Shown here in pieces: positions 17,028-25,315 of a stretch of DNA of 64,000 bases. Position numbers and translations under genes: made by a program. Each line of letters starts with the position of its first letter. Positions within the stretch are counted from its first letter, which is position 1. The notes under the pieces were generated by a model. That model had not been told where the DNA came from, did no database searches, and was given only the letters and a program-made list of their open reading frames with translations. This DNA is from Defluviicoccus sp. (GTDB lineage: Bacteria; Pseudomonadota; Alphaproteobacteria; MPNO01): positions 1-64,000 of the forward strand of contig JAPPGP010000099.1 of assembly GCA_028821395.1 (NCBI GenBank), read 5' to 3'.

Positions 17028-18452
17028 TCACCCGGCCAGACGGCGGGCGGGCTCGGGCTGTGCGCAGCTATGCAGCGCATCCTCGACATTGCCGCCGACG
17101 GCGTAGGAGACCAGCTCGGCGAGGGTGACCGGCGCGCCGCGCACGTCGCGCTTGCCGGTCACCACGTCGGCGATCAGGCGGGCGTGCAGCTCCGCGGCGA
17201 GCTCGATCTGGCGCTTGGCGCGCGCGATGCGGGCGTCGATCGCGGCCTCCACCCGCTCCAGGTAGCTCACGATGGCGTGCTGTTCGGCGAGCGGCGGGCG
17301 AACGATCCGCAGGCAGCCGAGGCCGCTCCACTCCGCCCGCTTCACCGCCGAGCCGCCGGCGAGGGCGTCGATCGCCGCCACCACCGGGTGGGAGCGCAGC
17401 AGCCGCTCGACGTAGCGGCCGGAAAAGGCCGAGCGGCGCGGGCGCAGCACGAGGAACTCGCCGGCGCACAGCCCTCCGGTCTGCGGGCTGACCACCCGGG
17501 CGAGATGGGGGCGGAGCTTTCCGAACAGGACGTCGCCCGGCTCGAAACGCCTCAACCTCGCATCGGGCGGGTCGTCGGGCTCGCCGCGTTGGAGCCGCCC
17601 GGTCCGGCTCTCGACATGTTCCAGCGCGACATAGGCGTCGACGTGGCGCCGTTCGTCGCAGATCCGCCCGACGCTGGCCATCGACGCCTTGAGCCGTTCG
17701 ACCACCCAGTGCTCCGGCACCATGCCGAGCCAGGCCGCGCCGGAGTCCTTGCAGACGCGGTAGGGGCGCCCGGTACGGACGTCGAGCTTGCCGGCGACCG
17801 CACGGTGCACGGTGACCAGCTTCTGCTCTTCCAGCAGCGCGACCAGCCGCTTCTTGGCGCGGACGAAATTCCGCATCCTCCGTTCGACCCGGTCGAGGAA
17901 GCGCACGATGGCGCCCTGCTCGTCGAGCGGCGGCAGCGTCACGGTCAGCCGCTTGAGCTGTTCGGCGTAGATGTGGGCGACCGTGATGCCCTGGCCCATC
18001 GCCCCCTTCTGGCCCGCCGCCGGCAGGCAGTTGGTGGCGTAGCCCAGATAGCGCGCGTCGACCGTCCGGCTGGGCCGGAAGCGGATCACGTCGCGGCCGC
18101 AGCAGGCCTCGGAGCGGATCAGGTTGACCGCCGATTCGCCGACCTCCGCGGCGGTCTCGCCGGTCGCCGCGAACAGCACGTCGCCGAACCGGATCGGCGA
18201 GTACTTCGCGGCCTTGCTCCGGGTGACGAAGGACCGGCTCTCGGTGACAAAGCGGCGATGCGTGGTGTACAAATCGCCGTAGCGGATGCAGGGAATTCCC
18301 GACGCGCGCTCGTCCAGCCGGTTGCCGCCCCTGCCGGTGGAGAACGAGCCGAACCGGCCGAGCGGTTCGACGTCCCAGTGCGCGGGCACAAGGCCGAGCC
18401 AGTCCAGGCCGGACTCCTTCATCTCGGGGTAGCGGAGGAGGGCGGCGGTCAT
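17028..18452 (-). CDS. hsdS: Type I restriction-modification specificity subunit HsdS
   Basis: This 474-residue protein has two target-recognition domains in tandem, each opening with the HsdS signature ('GLDWLGLVPAHWDVEPLGRF' near residue 14, 'AAWLGMVPEHWVVERLKASM' near residue 235). Each ends with a conserved helix ('LDEQGAIVRFLDRVERRMRN', 'LAEQHAIVSYLERVEAAIDARI'). It gives sequence specificity to the methylase complex. The ATG lies inside the end of hsdM (4-nt overlap). No frameshift is seen in hsdS itself, but the partner hsdM has an early stop and no hsdR is nearby. Confidence 0.92.
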   Translation of the reverse strand: MTAALLRYPEMKESGLDWLGLVPAHWDVEPLGRFGSFSTGRGGNRLDERASGIPCIRYGDLYTTHRRFVTESRSFVTRSKAAKYSPIRFGDVLFAATGETAAEVGESAVNLIRSEACCGRDVIRFRPSRTVDARYLGYATNCLPAAGQKGAMGQGITVAHIYAEQLKRLTVTLPPLDEQGAIVRFLDRVERRMRNFVRAKKRLVALLEEQKLVTVHRAVAGKLDVRTGRPYRVCKDSGAAWLGMVPEHWVVERLKASMASVGRICDERRHVDAYVALEHVESRTGRLQRGEPDDPPDARLRRFEPGDVLFGKLRPHLARVVSPQTGGLCAGEFLVLRPRRSAFSGRYVERLLRSHPVVAAIDALAGGSAVKRAEWSGLGCLRIVRPPLAEQHAIVSYLERVEAAIDARIARAKRQIELAAELHARLIADVVTGKRDVRGAPVTLAELVSYAVGGNVEDALHSCAQPEPARRLAG

Positions 18453-20422
18453 CGTCCGGCCCCCTGGAAGATGTTCTCCATCAGGCTTCCGGTCTCGCGC
18501 TCGAGAGCGAGGATCTCGGCCCGGATCTCGTCCACCCCGCGCATCGGCTCGGGGCGGTAGAAGTGCCGCCTGAAATCGATCCGGTAGCCGATCTTCTCGC
18601 TGTCCGGCCGGTACCACGCATCCGGCGCGTAGGGCAGCACCTCGCGCTCCATGAAGCTCTCGATCCCGCCCTCTTCCTGCAGCGGGACCCGTTCGGTGTC
18701 GCGCAGCGCGGCGTCCGGCTCGTACTCCACCACCGCCGCCCTGCCGCCGATCTCGGCGGCGAACAGGCCGCGCAGCGGATCGGCCGCGGCGCCCCTTCCA
18801 TGGATCTTCGCGATCACCGGCGACGCGGTCTCCCGCCGCCTGCCGTGATCCCGCAAGCGCACGATCTCGTCCGCCGAGTGGACCCTGCCGGGCTCGACGC
18901 CTTCGACGCGGAGCGGGCGCTCGACGGTCACCTTGCGGTAGCCGAACGCGGCGTTGTCGAGGATCCGGCTGTGCTCGGTCTCCTCGAAGGCGAGGAAGGC
19001 CTCGCAGATCCGCGCGACATGCTCCTCGCCGAGCTCGCGGCTCTTCTTGCCGACGCTCCTCGGCAGGCCGCGGAACCAGCCGCTGGCGTCGATCAGCTGC
19101 ACCCTGCCGCGGCGGCGCGCCGGCTTGCGGTTGGTGAGAACCCAGACATAGGTGGCGATCGCGGTGTCGTAGAAGATGTTGCTGGGCAGGGCGACGATGG
19201 CCTCCAGCCAGTCGTTCTCCAGGATCCAGCGGCGGATGTTGCTCTCGCCCTGCCCGGCGTCGCCGGTAGACAGCGACGCGCCGTTGTGGACCTCGGCGAT
19301 GCGGCTGCCGAGCGGCGTGTCCCGCTTCATCTTCGCCAGCGCGTTGACGAGGTAGAGCATCTGGCTGTCGCTGGCGCGCGGCAGCAGGGAGTAGCCGGGA
19401 TCGCCGGCGTGGTGGACGGCGAAGCGCGCATCCCGCGTCGCCTTCCTGCCGCCCATGCGGTCGAGCTCCGCCTTCCACCGCCTGCCATGCGGCGGGTTGG
19501 ACAGCATGAAGTCGAACTGGTGCGCCGCGAACGCGTCCTGCGACACCGCCGACCGCCCCTCCCCGCCGGCGATGGTGCAGGCGTCGTCGCCGCGTCCGGC
19601 GAGCAGCATGCCGGCCTTGCAGGAGACGTAGCTGTCGGGGTTGACCTCCTGGCCGTAGAGACGGATCGAGACCTCGCCGCGGTTCGGCCGCGCCAGCTCG
19701 CGCAGGCGCTCCCCGGCCGCGTCCAGAATCTCGCCGATGCCGCACGCCCCGTCATAGAGCGAGTAGGCGCCAGGCCGGAAGTTGCCGGCGACCGGTTCGA
19801 AGGCGAGCCGCGCCATCAGCCCGATCGCATCGCGCGGGGTCCGGTGCTCGCCGGACCCCTCGCCGCTCTCGGCCTTGCCGCGGCGCACCAGCTCCTCGAA
19901 CAGCGCGCGCATGGCGGCCTCGTCGAGGCCGGTCTCCGCGATCGTGCCGTCGGCGTGGCGCACCGGGTCCGGGCCGAAATGGATGTCGCCGGCGGTGAAT
20001 TTGCGGATCAGCCTGGCCAGCGCGGCAGTCTCGCCCAGACGCTCGGCCCGCTCGCGGAAGCCGAGCTCGTCGAGGATCCCCCGCACGTTGGGCGAGAAGC
20101 CGTCGAGATAGGCGGCGAAATCGGCCGCCAGCCGTCGGCGTCCCGAGCGTTTCCCGAGACCGCCGAGGGCGAGCCCGGAGAGATTGTAATAGGGCAGCCC
20201 CGAGACCCGGCGGAGCGCGTCGTCGCGTTCCGCCGGGTGCGCGCCGTCGAGCTCCGCGGCGCGCGCCGCGCCGGGTTACCTGGACGCTTCCAGCAGCGCG
20301 TCGAGGCGGACGATGAAGACCATGGGCAGGACGACATCGCGACACCCGACCGGGGCGTCGCAATTGCGCAGCGCCTCCCTGGCAAGCTTCCAGATCTGGT
20401 TGGCGATCCGCGGTACGTTCAC
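18449..20422 (-). pseudogene. hsdM: Type I methyltransferase subunit HsdM with in-frame stop
   Basis: The GTG at 20422 has an AAGGAGAA ribosome site, and the first 48 codons read as a normal HsdM N-terminus ('RIANQIWKLAREAL', 'VVLPMVFIVRLDALLEAS'). An in-frame TAA at 20276-20278 then interrupts, after which the same frame continues as HsdM for about 608 codons to 18449, including 'FSPNVRGILDELGF'. Motif I reads 'DGACGIGEIL' (usual D-P-A/T-C-G-T-G-G) and the catalytic motif IV reads NPPH rather than NPPF/Y. Both hint at erosion. Restart at the GTG at 20086 would omit most of the N-terminal domain. A sequencing error is possible. Confidence 0.75.
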
Positions 20423-20882
20423 GCAAGTTCTCCTTCCCCGTCGCCGACCCGAACCTGTAACCGCAAAGGCGAACCGGGGAAGGAGAGACCCCGGACGGCT
20501 GCCCGCCCGCGGCCCCGAACCGTCCCCGGCATTCTTGCGCACCGAAATGCCGGGAAAACCCGGGTCTGCCACCTAGGTGTCCGCTCCCGCCCTTGGGCAC
20601 AAGGCCCCGGCGCCATGCTGCGACGAAGGGCCGCAGCGGGCGGGGGAGTTCGGGGGGTTCGACGGAACACGCGGGCAGGGAAAAGAAGCCCCGGCACTCC
20701 CGGACCTTGGGGGATCGTGTCCCAGTCCGTGGCGGCCGGCGAGCGCAACCCGGTCGAGGCCCGGCGGCGGTGTGTCGGAGGCGCGGTTGGGTTAGGATCC
20801 TGGCCTGTTGGGTCTGGCCTTTGCGCAGCGAGAGCCAATATGTAAGCTTCGAAACCGAATCTCGGGGCGGGACAAGGAACGG
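20423..20882. other. 460-nt stretch without a supported gene
   Basis: This is the upstream region of hsdM. It has no hsdR or fragment of one that I can recognise on either strand; open frames here lack ribosome sites and family resemblance. An imperfect GC-rich hairpin (AATGCCGGG...CCCGGGT) lies around 20535-20570. Confidence 0.5.
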
Positions 20883-21110
20883 ATGGCACGTTCGACCAGG
20901 GTTTTCATTCCCTATCTTCAAGGGGCGGGCTCAATTCTCGAAGTCCTTCCGCCTTCTTCATACGGGCATTTCGTACCGCGGGAATCCTTCAACACCCGGA
21001 TTCAAGCCGATTTCCATCGCGTAGGCGGAGCAATACGCCACGGGATGGGCGTCTGGAACGAGGAGAAGTCTCGAGCGAAGGAGCAGTCCGAACTCCGCGC
21101 TGCCGGCTGA
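20883..21110 (+). CDS. Hypothetical 75-residue protein, partner of DUF2335 gene
   Basis: The ATG follows AAGGA at short spacing. The product reads 'TRVFIPYLQGAGSILEVLPPSS', then 'FVPRESFNTRIQADFHRVGGAIRHGMG' and a charged tail, with no transmembrane helix. It is 14 nt upstream of the DUF2335 membrane protein, so the two are probably co-transcribed. I do not recognise a named family. Coding is supported by the start site, spacing to the next gene and a composition unlike the surrounding shadows. Confidence 0.55.
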   Translation: MARSTRVFIPYLQGAGSILEVLPPSSYGHFVPRESFNTRIQADFHRVGGAIRHGMGVWNEEKSRAKEQSELRAAG

Positions 21111-21124
21111 CGAACGGTTCGAGG

Positions 21125-21592
21125 ATGTCAGAGGTCCGCCCTTCGGAACCCGGCACTCAAGAGATCGTACCGCCGGCAGATGACGATTCCGGGGCGCAAG
21201 AGGTTCGCGCCCGAGCCGTTCAGGTGCGGACCACGGAGTCATATTCGGGTCCGCTTCCGCCCGCAGATCAGCTTGCAGCCTACGACGAGGTGGAGCCTGG
21301 CGCGGCAAAACGCATCATCGTCATGGCCGAGGAGTACGCCGAGCACAGTCGGGAGATGGAGCGGACGGCGCTCAGCCTGGAGGGGAAGGCGCGGCTCCGA
21401 GGGCAATTGCTCGGTGTGTTGGTGGTCTTGGCTGTACTCGGTACGTGCTTGATTGCCCTCGATCTCGGCTATGAGGCCTTCGCGATCGCGTTGGGGAGCG
21501 GAACCCTGGTCGCCCTGGCAATCGTGTTTGTCCTGGGCAAGGTACCGGAATGGCTCAAGATGCGAGAACCCAGAGACCGGGAATCGAATTGA
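21125..21592 (+). CDS. DUF2335 family membrane protein
   Basis: This 155-residue protein has an acidic, proline-rich N-terminus. The DUF2335 core follows: 'LPPADQLAAYDEVEPGAAKRIIVMAEEYAEHSREMERTAL' (residues about 44-85), then two transmembrane helices ('LLGVLVVLAVLGTCLIALDLG', 'AIALGSGTLVALAIVFVLG') and a short charged tail. DUF2335 proteins are often linked to phage or mobile regions and have been called holin-like, but function is unproven. It is placed between the broken hsd locus and tRNA-Asn. Confidence 0.85.
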   Translation: MSEVRPSEPGTQEIVPPADDDSGAQEVRARAVQVRTTESYSGPLPPADQLAAYDEVEPGAAKRIIVMAEEYAEHSREMERTALSLEGKARLRGQLLGVLVVLAVLGTCLIALDLGYEAFAIALGSGTLVALAIVFVLGKVPEWLKMREPRDRESN

Positions 21593-21701
21593 AGTAGAGG
21601 CATTCCCAGTCAACACGTCGCGCTCAATAGCGATCGCTGGAATCGGGTGCGCCGCAGTGTAGGACTTCAGGGAATTCGAACGAAACACGCAAGCTCGGAA
21701 G

Positions 21702-21723
21702 AAAAAACCCCGGAATGCCGGGG
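21702..21723 (-). terminator. Rho-independent terminator of tRNA-Asn
   Basis: On the minus strand CCCCGG (21723-21718), loop CATT, CCGGGG (21713-21708) is followed by TTTTTT (21707-21702). It lies 49 nt beyond the 3' end of tRNA-Asn in the right orientation. Confidence 0.85.
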
Positions 21724-21772
21724 CTTCGAGGTAGTTGTTCGGGAATTCTTGGGTCCCTCGGGACCTGTGAAT

Positions 21773-21848
21773 TGGCTCCCCGGGCCGGACTCGAACCAGC
21801 GACATGGTGGTTAACAGCCACCCGCTCTACCAACTGAGCTACCGGGGA
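21773..21848 (-). tRNA. tRNA-Asn (anticodon GTT)
   Basis: This is a 76-nt cloverleaf including an encoded CCA. Acceptor TCCCCGG/CCGGGGA, D-arm with GCTCAGTTGGTAGAGC, anticodon loop CTGTTAA (GTT) in stem GGTGG/CCACC, and T-arm with GGTTCGAGTCC. The hsd/DUF2335/hic accessory block begins downstream of its 3' end. Confidence 0.97.
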
Positions 21849-21930
21849 ACGGCATCCGCCTAGCGTCGGGCCGCTATATAACAACCCGGGATTGGGTTGT
21901 CAGCCTCGCCGTCGCGCCCACCCGGACCCG

Positions 21931-23187
21931 TCACGCCGCCGCGTCGGCGAGGCGGTCGCGGTAATGGGCGAGGAGCGCGGGCGAGGCGTGGTAGATCGGG
22001 GTGTGGCCGCGGATCAGGATCTGGGCGCTGCGCATATAGGCGGCGCTGTCGATCCGCACCGCGTCGCCGTCGCGCGCGCCGCGAATCACCGCTCCCAGCA
22101 CCCCGGCCGGGTTGCCGATGCCGACCTCGCGGTCGGCGGTCTCGGGCCCGAGCGGCTCCAGCTCCGCCGCCGTGTCGTGCGCGACCGTGCCCGGGATAAG
22201 CGCCGCCGCGGCGAGGCACGACCCGCCGGTCACCGCCATCGTCCGGTGGCAGGTCTGCGGCGTGAAGTAGCGTGCGCGGATATGGGCCCCGGCCGCCGAC
22301 TCGGCCTCGTCCGGGGCCGCGATCAGGCAGATTTTGGGCACCGTCTCGCTGGCCGCGAGTTCCTCCGCGGTCATCCTGCGCCCGTCCCGCTCCAGCCCCA
22401 TGGCGAGCCCGGCGGCGACCCAGAGCGGCTGCATCCTCGCCCGCAACCCCGCGTCCCGCTCGAGCGCTTCCGGCGCCTCGTCGGCGGCGACGCCGAGATC
22501 CGCGGCGCGGGCGATCGCCATCGGCATGGCGAAGTCGAGGCAGGACACCTCGATCCCGCCGAAGGTGTCGCGCCTGGCGCCGGTCGGGAACAGCCTGCCG
22601 GTCTTCGAACCGACCGGATCGACCAGCGACAGCGCCACACCCGGCCAGCGTCCCAACACGCCCGGCATCTCGGTGTCGGGGGCGAGCGGCGCGCCGGGCG
22701 GGGGCATCCCGATCGTGGCGTCGACCGCGATGCCGGTATTGGTGTTGAGGATGCGCAGCCGGTTCGGTCCCGGCGCCGGCGCCGCGAGCCCGCTCTCGAA
22801 CGCCACCAGCGGCAGCGAGGCCGACATGTTGCCGCAATTCACGCTCCAGTCGATCGCCGCCTTCCGGGCTGCGAGCTGGGCGAGCGTGCTCTCCAGGTCG
22901 AACCCCGCGCGCGCCGATGCGGCCAGGATGAACACCTTGTTGCTGGTGGTGATGCCGCGGCCGAGCCCGGTGATCTGCCGGTTGCCCGGCACCTCGCCTT
23001 CGAGCGGCACCCCCATCACGTTGCGGATCACCTCTTCGCGCAGCCCGACCGATCGCGGCAGCTGCGCGGCCAGCAGGACGATCCCGGTCGAGGTGCCGCC
23101 GCGCGCATGCCAGACCGGGATTTCCAGCGTCCCGCCGACGAAGCGCGGCAGAAGCCCGTCGATCGCGGGTCGTCCTGGCGGGCTCAT
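21931..23187 (-). CDS. PrpF family isomerase, 4-oxalomesaconate tautomerase-like
   Basis: This 418-residue protein of the PrpF/DUF453 family shifts double bonds in tricarboxylic or dicarboxylic acid intermediates (aconitate isomerase PrpF, 4-oxalomesaconate tautomerase GalD). Signatures include 'VWHARGGTSTGIVL', 'TGLGRGITTSNKVFIL', 'DWSVNCGNMSASLP' (catalytic Cys region) and 'TCHRTMAVTGGSCLAAAALIPGTVA'. The start at 23187 is preceded by GGAG; longer readings run into the divergent promoter. It faces away from a cupin operon at 180 bp distance, so shared regulation with a ring-cleavage pathway is plausible. Confidence 0.85.
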   Translation of the reverse strand: MSPPGRPAIDGLLPRFVGGTLEIPVWHARGGTSTGIVLLAAQLPRSVGLREEVIRNVMGVPLEGEVPGNRQITGLGRGITTSNKVFILAASARAGFDLESTLAQLAARKAAIDWSVNCGNMSASLPLVAFESGLAAPAPGPNRLRILNTNTGIAVDATIGMPPPGAPLAPDTEMPGVLGRWPGVALSLVDPVGSKTGRLFPTGARRDTFGGIEVSCLDFAMPMAIARAADLGVAADEAPEALERDAGLRARMQPLWVAAGLAMGLERDGRRMTAEELAASETVPKICLIAAPDEAESAAGAHIRARYFTPQTCHRTMAVTGGSCLAAAALIPGTVAHDTAAELEPLGPETADREVGIGNPAGVLGAVIRGARDGDAVRIDSAAYMRSAQILIRGHTPIYHASPALLAHYRDRLADAAA

Positions 23188-23366
23188 CCTGCGGTCTCCG
23201 CGCCTTGTCCGGTTCGCCGCCATACTATCCAAACGGCCGTGGCGGCGAAACGCGCCCTTCGATACGCCGCGGAGCGAGTCGGGGCCGTATCGAGAGGCGC
23301 GGCGAGTTCGTTGACATCCTTTGCCGCCGGGCCGAGGATCGAAGCGGAATTCCGGGAGGCAAGACC

Positions 23367-23795
23367 ATGCAGACACCCAACACCGACGCCCATGCCGGCA
23401 TCGACGCGCTAGCGTCGCGCTATGTCGACGTCGAGTCGCTCGACTGGCAGACGACCCCGTTCGAGGGCGTGTCCGCCAAGATCCTGCTGCAGGACGAGAA
23501 CGGCGGCGTGCGTACCATGCTGGTGAAGATGGAGCCGGGCGCGACGATCCCCGACCACAAGCATACCGGACTGGAGCAGAGCTACATCCTCGAGGGTTCG
23601 CTGGAGGACCACGACGGGGTGTGCGGGCCGGGCCAGTATGTCTGGCGCCCGCCCGGCAACCGCCATGTCGCGACCTCGCCCGGCGGAGCGCTGATGCTGG
23701 TGATGTTCGAGACCCCCAACGTCTATTACGACGGCCCCGCCAAGGGCGGGACGATGGAGGCGTACATGGCCGGCAAGGTCGCGGTCGAGGCCTGA
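23367..23795 (+). CDS. Cupin (ChrR/dioxygenase-like) protein
   Basis: This 142-residue single cupin has metal motifs in 'GATIPDHKHTGLEQSYILEG' (His-His-Glu of motif 1) and 'RPPGNRHVATSPGG' (His of motif 2). It resembles the anti-sigma ChrR C-terminal cupin and 2,4'-dihydroxyacetophenone-dioxygenase-like cupins. GGGAGG precedes the ATG. It is the first gene of a tight operon with a DUF1330 protein (3-nt gap) and a metallo-beta-lactamase-fold hydrolase. It may be a small dioxygenase; the substrate is unknown. Confidence 0.82.
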   Translation: MQTPNTDAHAGIDALASRYVDVESLDWQTTPFEGVSAKILLQDENGGVRTMLVKMEPGATIPDHKHTGLEQSYILEGSLEDHDGVCGPGQYVWRPPGNRHVATSPGGALMLVMFETPNVYYDGPAKGGTMEAYMAGKVAVEA

Positions 23796-23798
23796 GCG

Positions 23799-24083
23799 AT
23801 GGCGGCCTATCTGATCGCGGAGACCCGCGAGGTCAGGGACCCCGAGCTGCTAAAGGACTATGTCGGGCGGGCGGTGGCCGACTCGGAGGCGGCCGGCGGC
23901 AGGGTGGTCGCGATGGGGCCCGGCGAGCGGCTGGAGGGCGACTGGACCCCGCAGCGCCTGGTCGTGGTCGAGTTCGAATCGATGGCCGCGCTCAAGGCCT
24001 GGTACAACGCGCCCTCGTACCAGGAATTGATCCCGATGCGGGAGAAGGCCTGCGACTCCAGGCTGGTGATCGTCGGCGAATGA
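23799..24083 (+). CDS. DUF1330 family protein
   Basis: This 94-residue ferredoxin-like alpha-beta barrel protein of family DUF1330 contains 'MAAYLIAETREVRDPELLKDY' and 'PQRLVVVEFESMAALKAWYNAPSYQEL'. Family members are small dimeric enzymes or oxygenase-like proteins of mostly unknown role. It sits between a cupin and a hydrolase, overlapping the latter by 4 nt. Confidence 0.9.
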   Translation: MAAYLIAETREVRDPELLKDYVGRAVADSEAAGGRVVAMGPGERLEGDWTPQRLVVVEFESMAALKAWYNAPSYQELIPMREKACDSRLVIVGE

Positions 24084-24964
24084 GCCAGCGCTGGTCGGTC
24101 GGGTCGGTGCGAATCGACCGGGTGGTGGAGTTCGAACAGCCGCTGCTGCCGCCGGTCGCGCTGCTGCCCGAGATCGACGAGGAGATTCTCGCGCGCCACC
24201 GCGACTGGCTCGAACCCGACCTGCTCGACCCGGACACCGGGCGGCTGGTGCTCTCGTTCCACAGCTTCGCGATCCGCACGCCCGATAACCTGATCCTGGT
24301 CGACACCTGCAGCGGCAACGACCGCGAGCGGCCGGGCAAGCCGCGCTACCACAGGAAGAGCTGGCCCTATCTCGAAAACCTCGCCGCTTCCCGGATCGCG
24401 CCCGAGGCGGTCGACTACGTGCTGTGCACCCATCTTCATGTCGATCATGTCGGCTGGAACACCCGCCTTCTCGACGGGCGCTGGGTGCCCACCTTTCCCA
24501 ACGCCCGCTATCTGTTCGACCGGCGGGAATGGGAGTTCTGGCAGGCCGAGTACGAGACCGAGCGCTTCACCGACGACCCGTATCACGAGGACAGCATCCT
24601 GCCGGTGATCGCCGCCGGCCAGGTCGATCTGGTCTCCGGCGAGCACGAGGTCGACCCCTGGGTGCGGCTCGAGCCGTCGCCCGGCCACACACCGGGCCAT
24701 GTCTGCGTCCGCATCCGCGACGGCGCCTGGGAGGCGGTGATGACCGGCGACATGATGCATCACCCGCTGCAATGCGCCGAACCCGCGCTCAACAGCTGCT
24801 TCTGCGTCGACCCCGGGCAGTCTCGGCGCACCCGGCTCGCCTTCCTCGAACGTCACGCCGATGGCGGCACGCTCGTGCTGCCGGCGCATTTCCCGACGCC
24901 CACCGGCGGCCGGGTCCGCGGCGTCGGCGCCGGCTTCCGGTTTTCCTTCGAGCGGCGCGGCTGA
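24080..24964 (+). CDS. Metallo-beta-lactamase-fold hydrolase
   Basis: This 294-residue protein has the dinuclear metal motif HLHVDH at about residue 116, followed by 'SPGHTPGHV' (second His), 'VMTGDMMHHP' (bridging Asp) and 'VLPAHFPTPTGG' (last His). The plan resembles quorum-quenching lactonases and related esterases/lactonases. The ATGA overlap with the DUF1330 gene shows coupling. In this context it may hydrolyse a lactone or ester product of the cupin step, which is inference. Confidence 0.88.
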   Translation: MSQRWSVGSVRIDRVVEFEQPLLPPVALLPEIDEEILARHRDWLEPDLLDPDTGRLVLSFHSFAIRTPDNLILVDTCSGNDRERPGKPRYHRKSWPYLENLAASRIAPEAVDYVLCTHLHVDHVGWNTRLLDGRWVPTFPNARYLFDRREWEFWQAEYETERFTDDPYHEDSILPVIAAGQVDLVSGEHEVDPWVRLEPSPGHTPGHVCVRIRDGAWEAVMTGDMMHHPLQCAEPALNSCFCVDPGQSRRTRLAFLERHADGGTLVLPAHFPTPTGGRVRGVGAGFRFSFERRG

Positions 24965-25025
24965 GGCGGCGAGCGAATGCAGTCGGCGGGAATACATCCT
25001 ATAGTTCAACACATTGGAGATGGAG

Positions 25026-25226
25026 ATGATCTATTTCGGCAGGTCCGGAACCCGGACAAGACGTTGGCTACGCGGCGGCGCCGCGATGTTGCTGGCGGCT
25101 TCGCTCGCCGGCTGCGAAACGGCCGGCGAGGTGGGCTCGGCCGTGGTCTCGGGCGTGGAATCCGTAGGCGACTGGGTCACGGACGTCTTTGACGGCGAGG
25201 AGGACGGCAAGAACAAGGCCGAATAG
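25026..25226 (+). CDS. Small lipoprotein, entericidin-like
   Basis: The predicted 66-residue product has a basic N-terminus, a hydrophobic helix and the lipobox 'LAGC', then 'ETAGEVGSAVVSGVESVGDWV' and a charged tail. The short amphipathic mature part after the lipid-modified Cys resembles entericidin-type peptides. The ATG at 25026 is chosen because GGAG lies 6 nt upstream; two earlier in-frame starts exist. It stands alone between the hydrolase and an acyl-CoA synthetase gene. Confidence 0.6.
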   Translation: MIYFGRSGTRTRRWLRGGAAMLLAASLAGCETAGEVGSAVVSGVESVGDWVTDVFDGEEDGKNKAE

Positions 25227-25315
25227 GGCTCCTCCGTTCGACCGTTGCGTGTCGGTTGCTTCCCCCGAAGCCCGGCCTATGCTCTCGGGCGTCGCCACTC
25301 TTGGAAGGGTTGGAC

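Noticed and set aside
17028-19745. A single 905-residue reading frame covering hsdS and part of hsdM
   Set aside because: Only the part from 18452 down is HsdS; the upstream part is an out-of-frame shadow of hsdM, so it is not an hsdM-hsdS fusion.
20577-20795. Possible hsdR fragment or small gene upstream of hsdM
   Set aside because: No helicase or nuclease motif is readable in any frame, and the frames lack initiation signals.
16000-21848. Genomic island with att repeats at tRNA-Asn
   Set aside because: The hsd/hic/DUF2335 block lies downstream of tRNA-Asn, but I found no repeat of the tRNA 3' end at the far side and no intact integrase, so no attachment sites are called.
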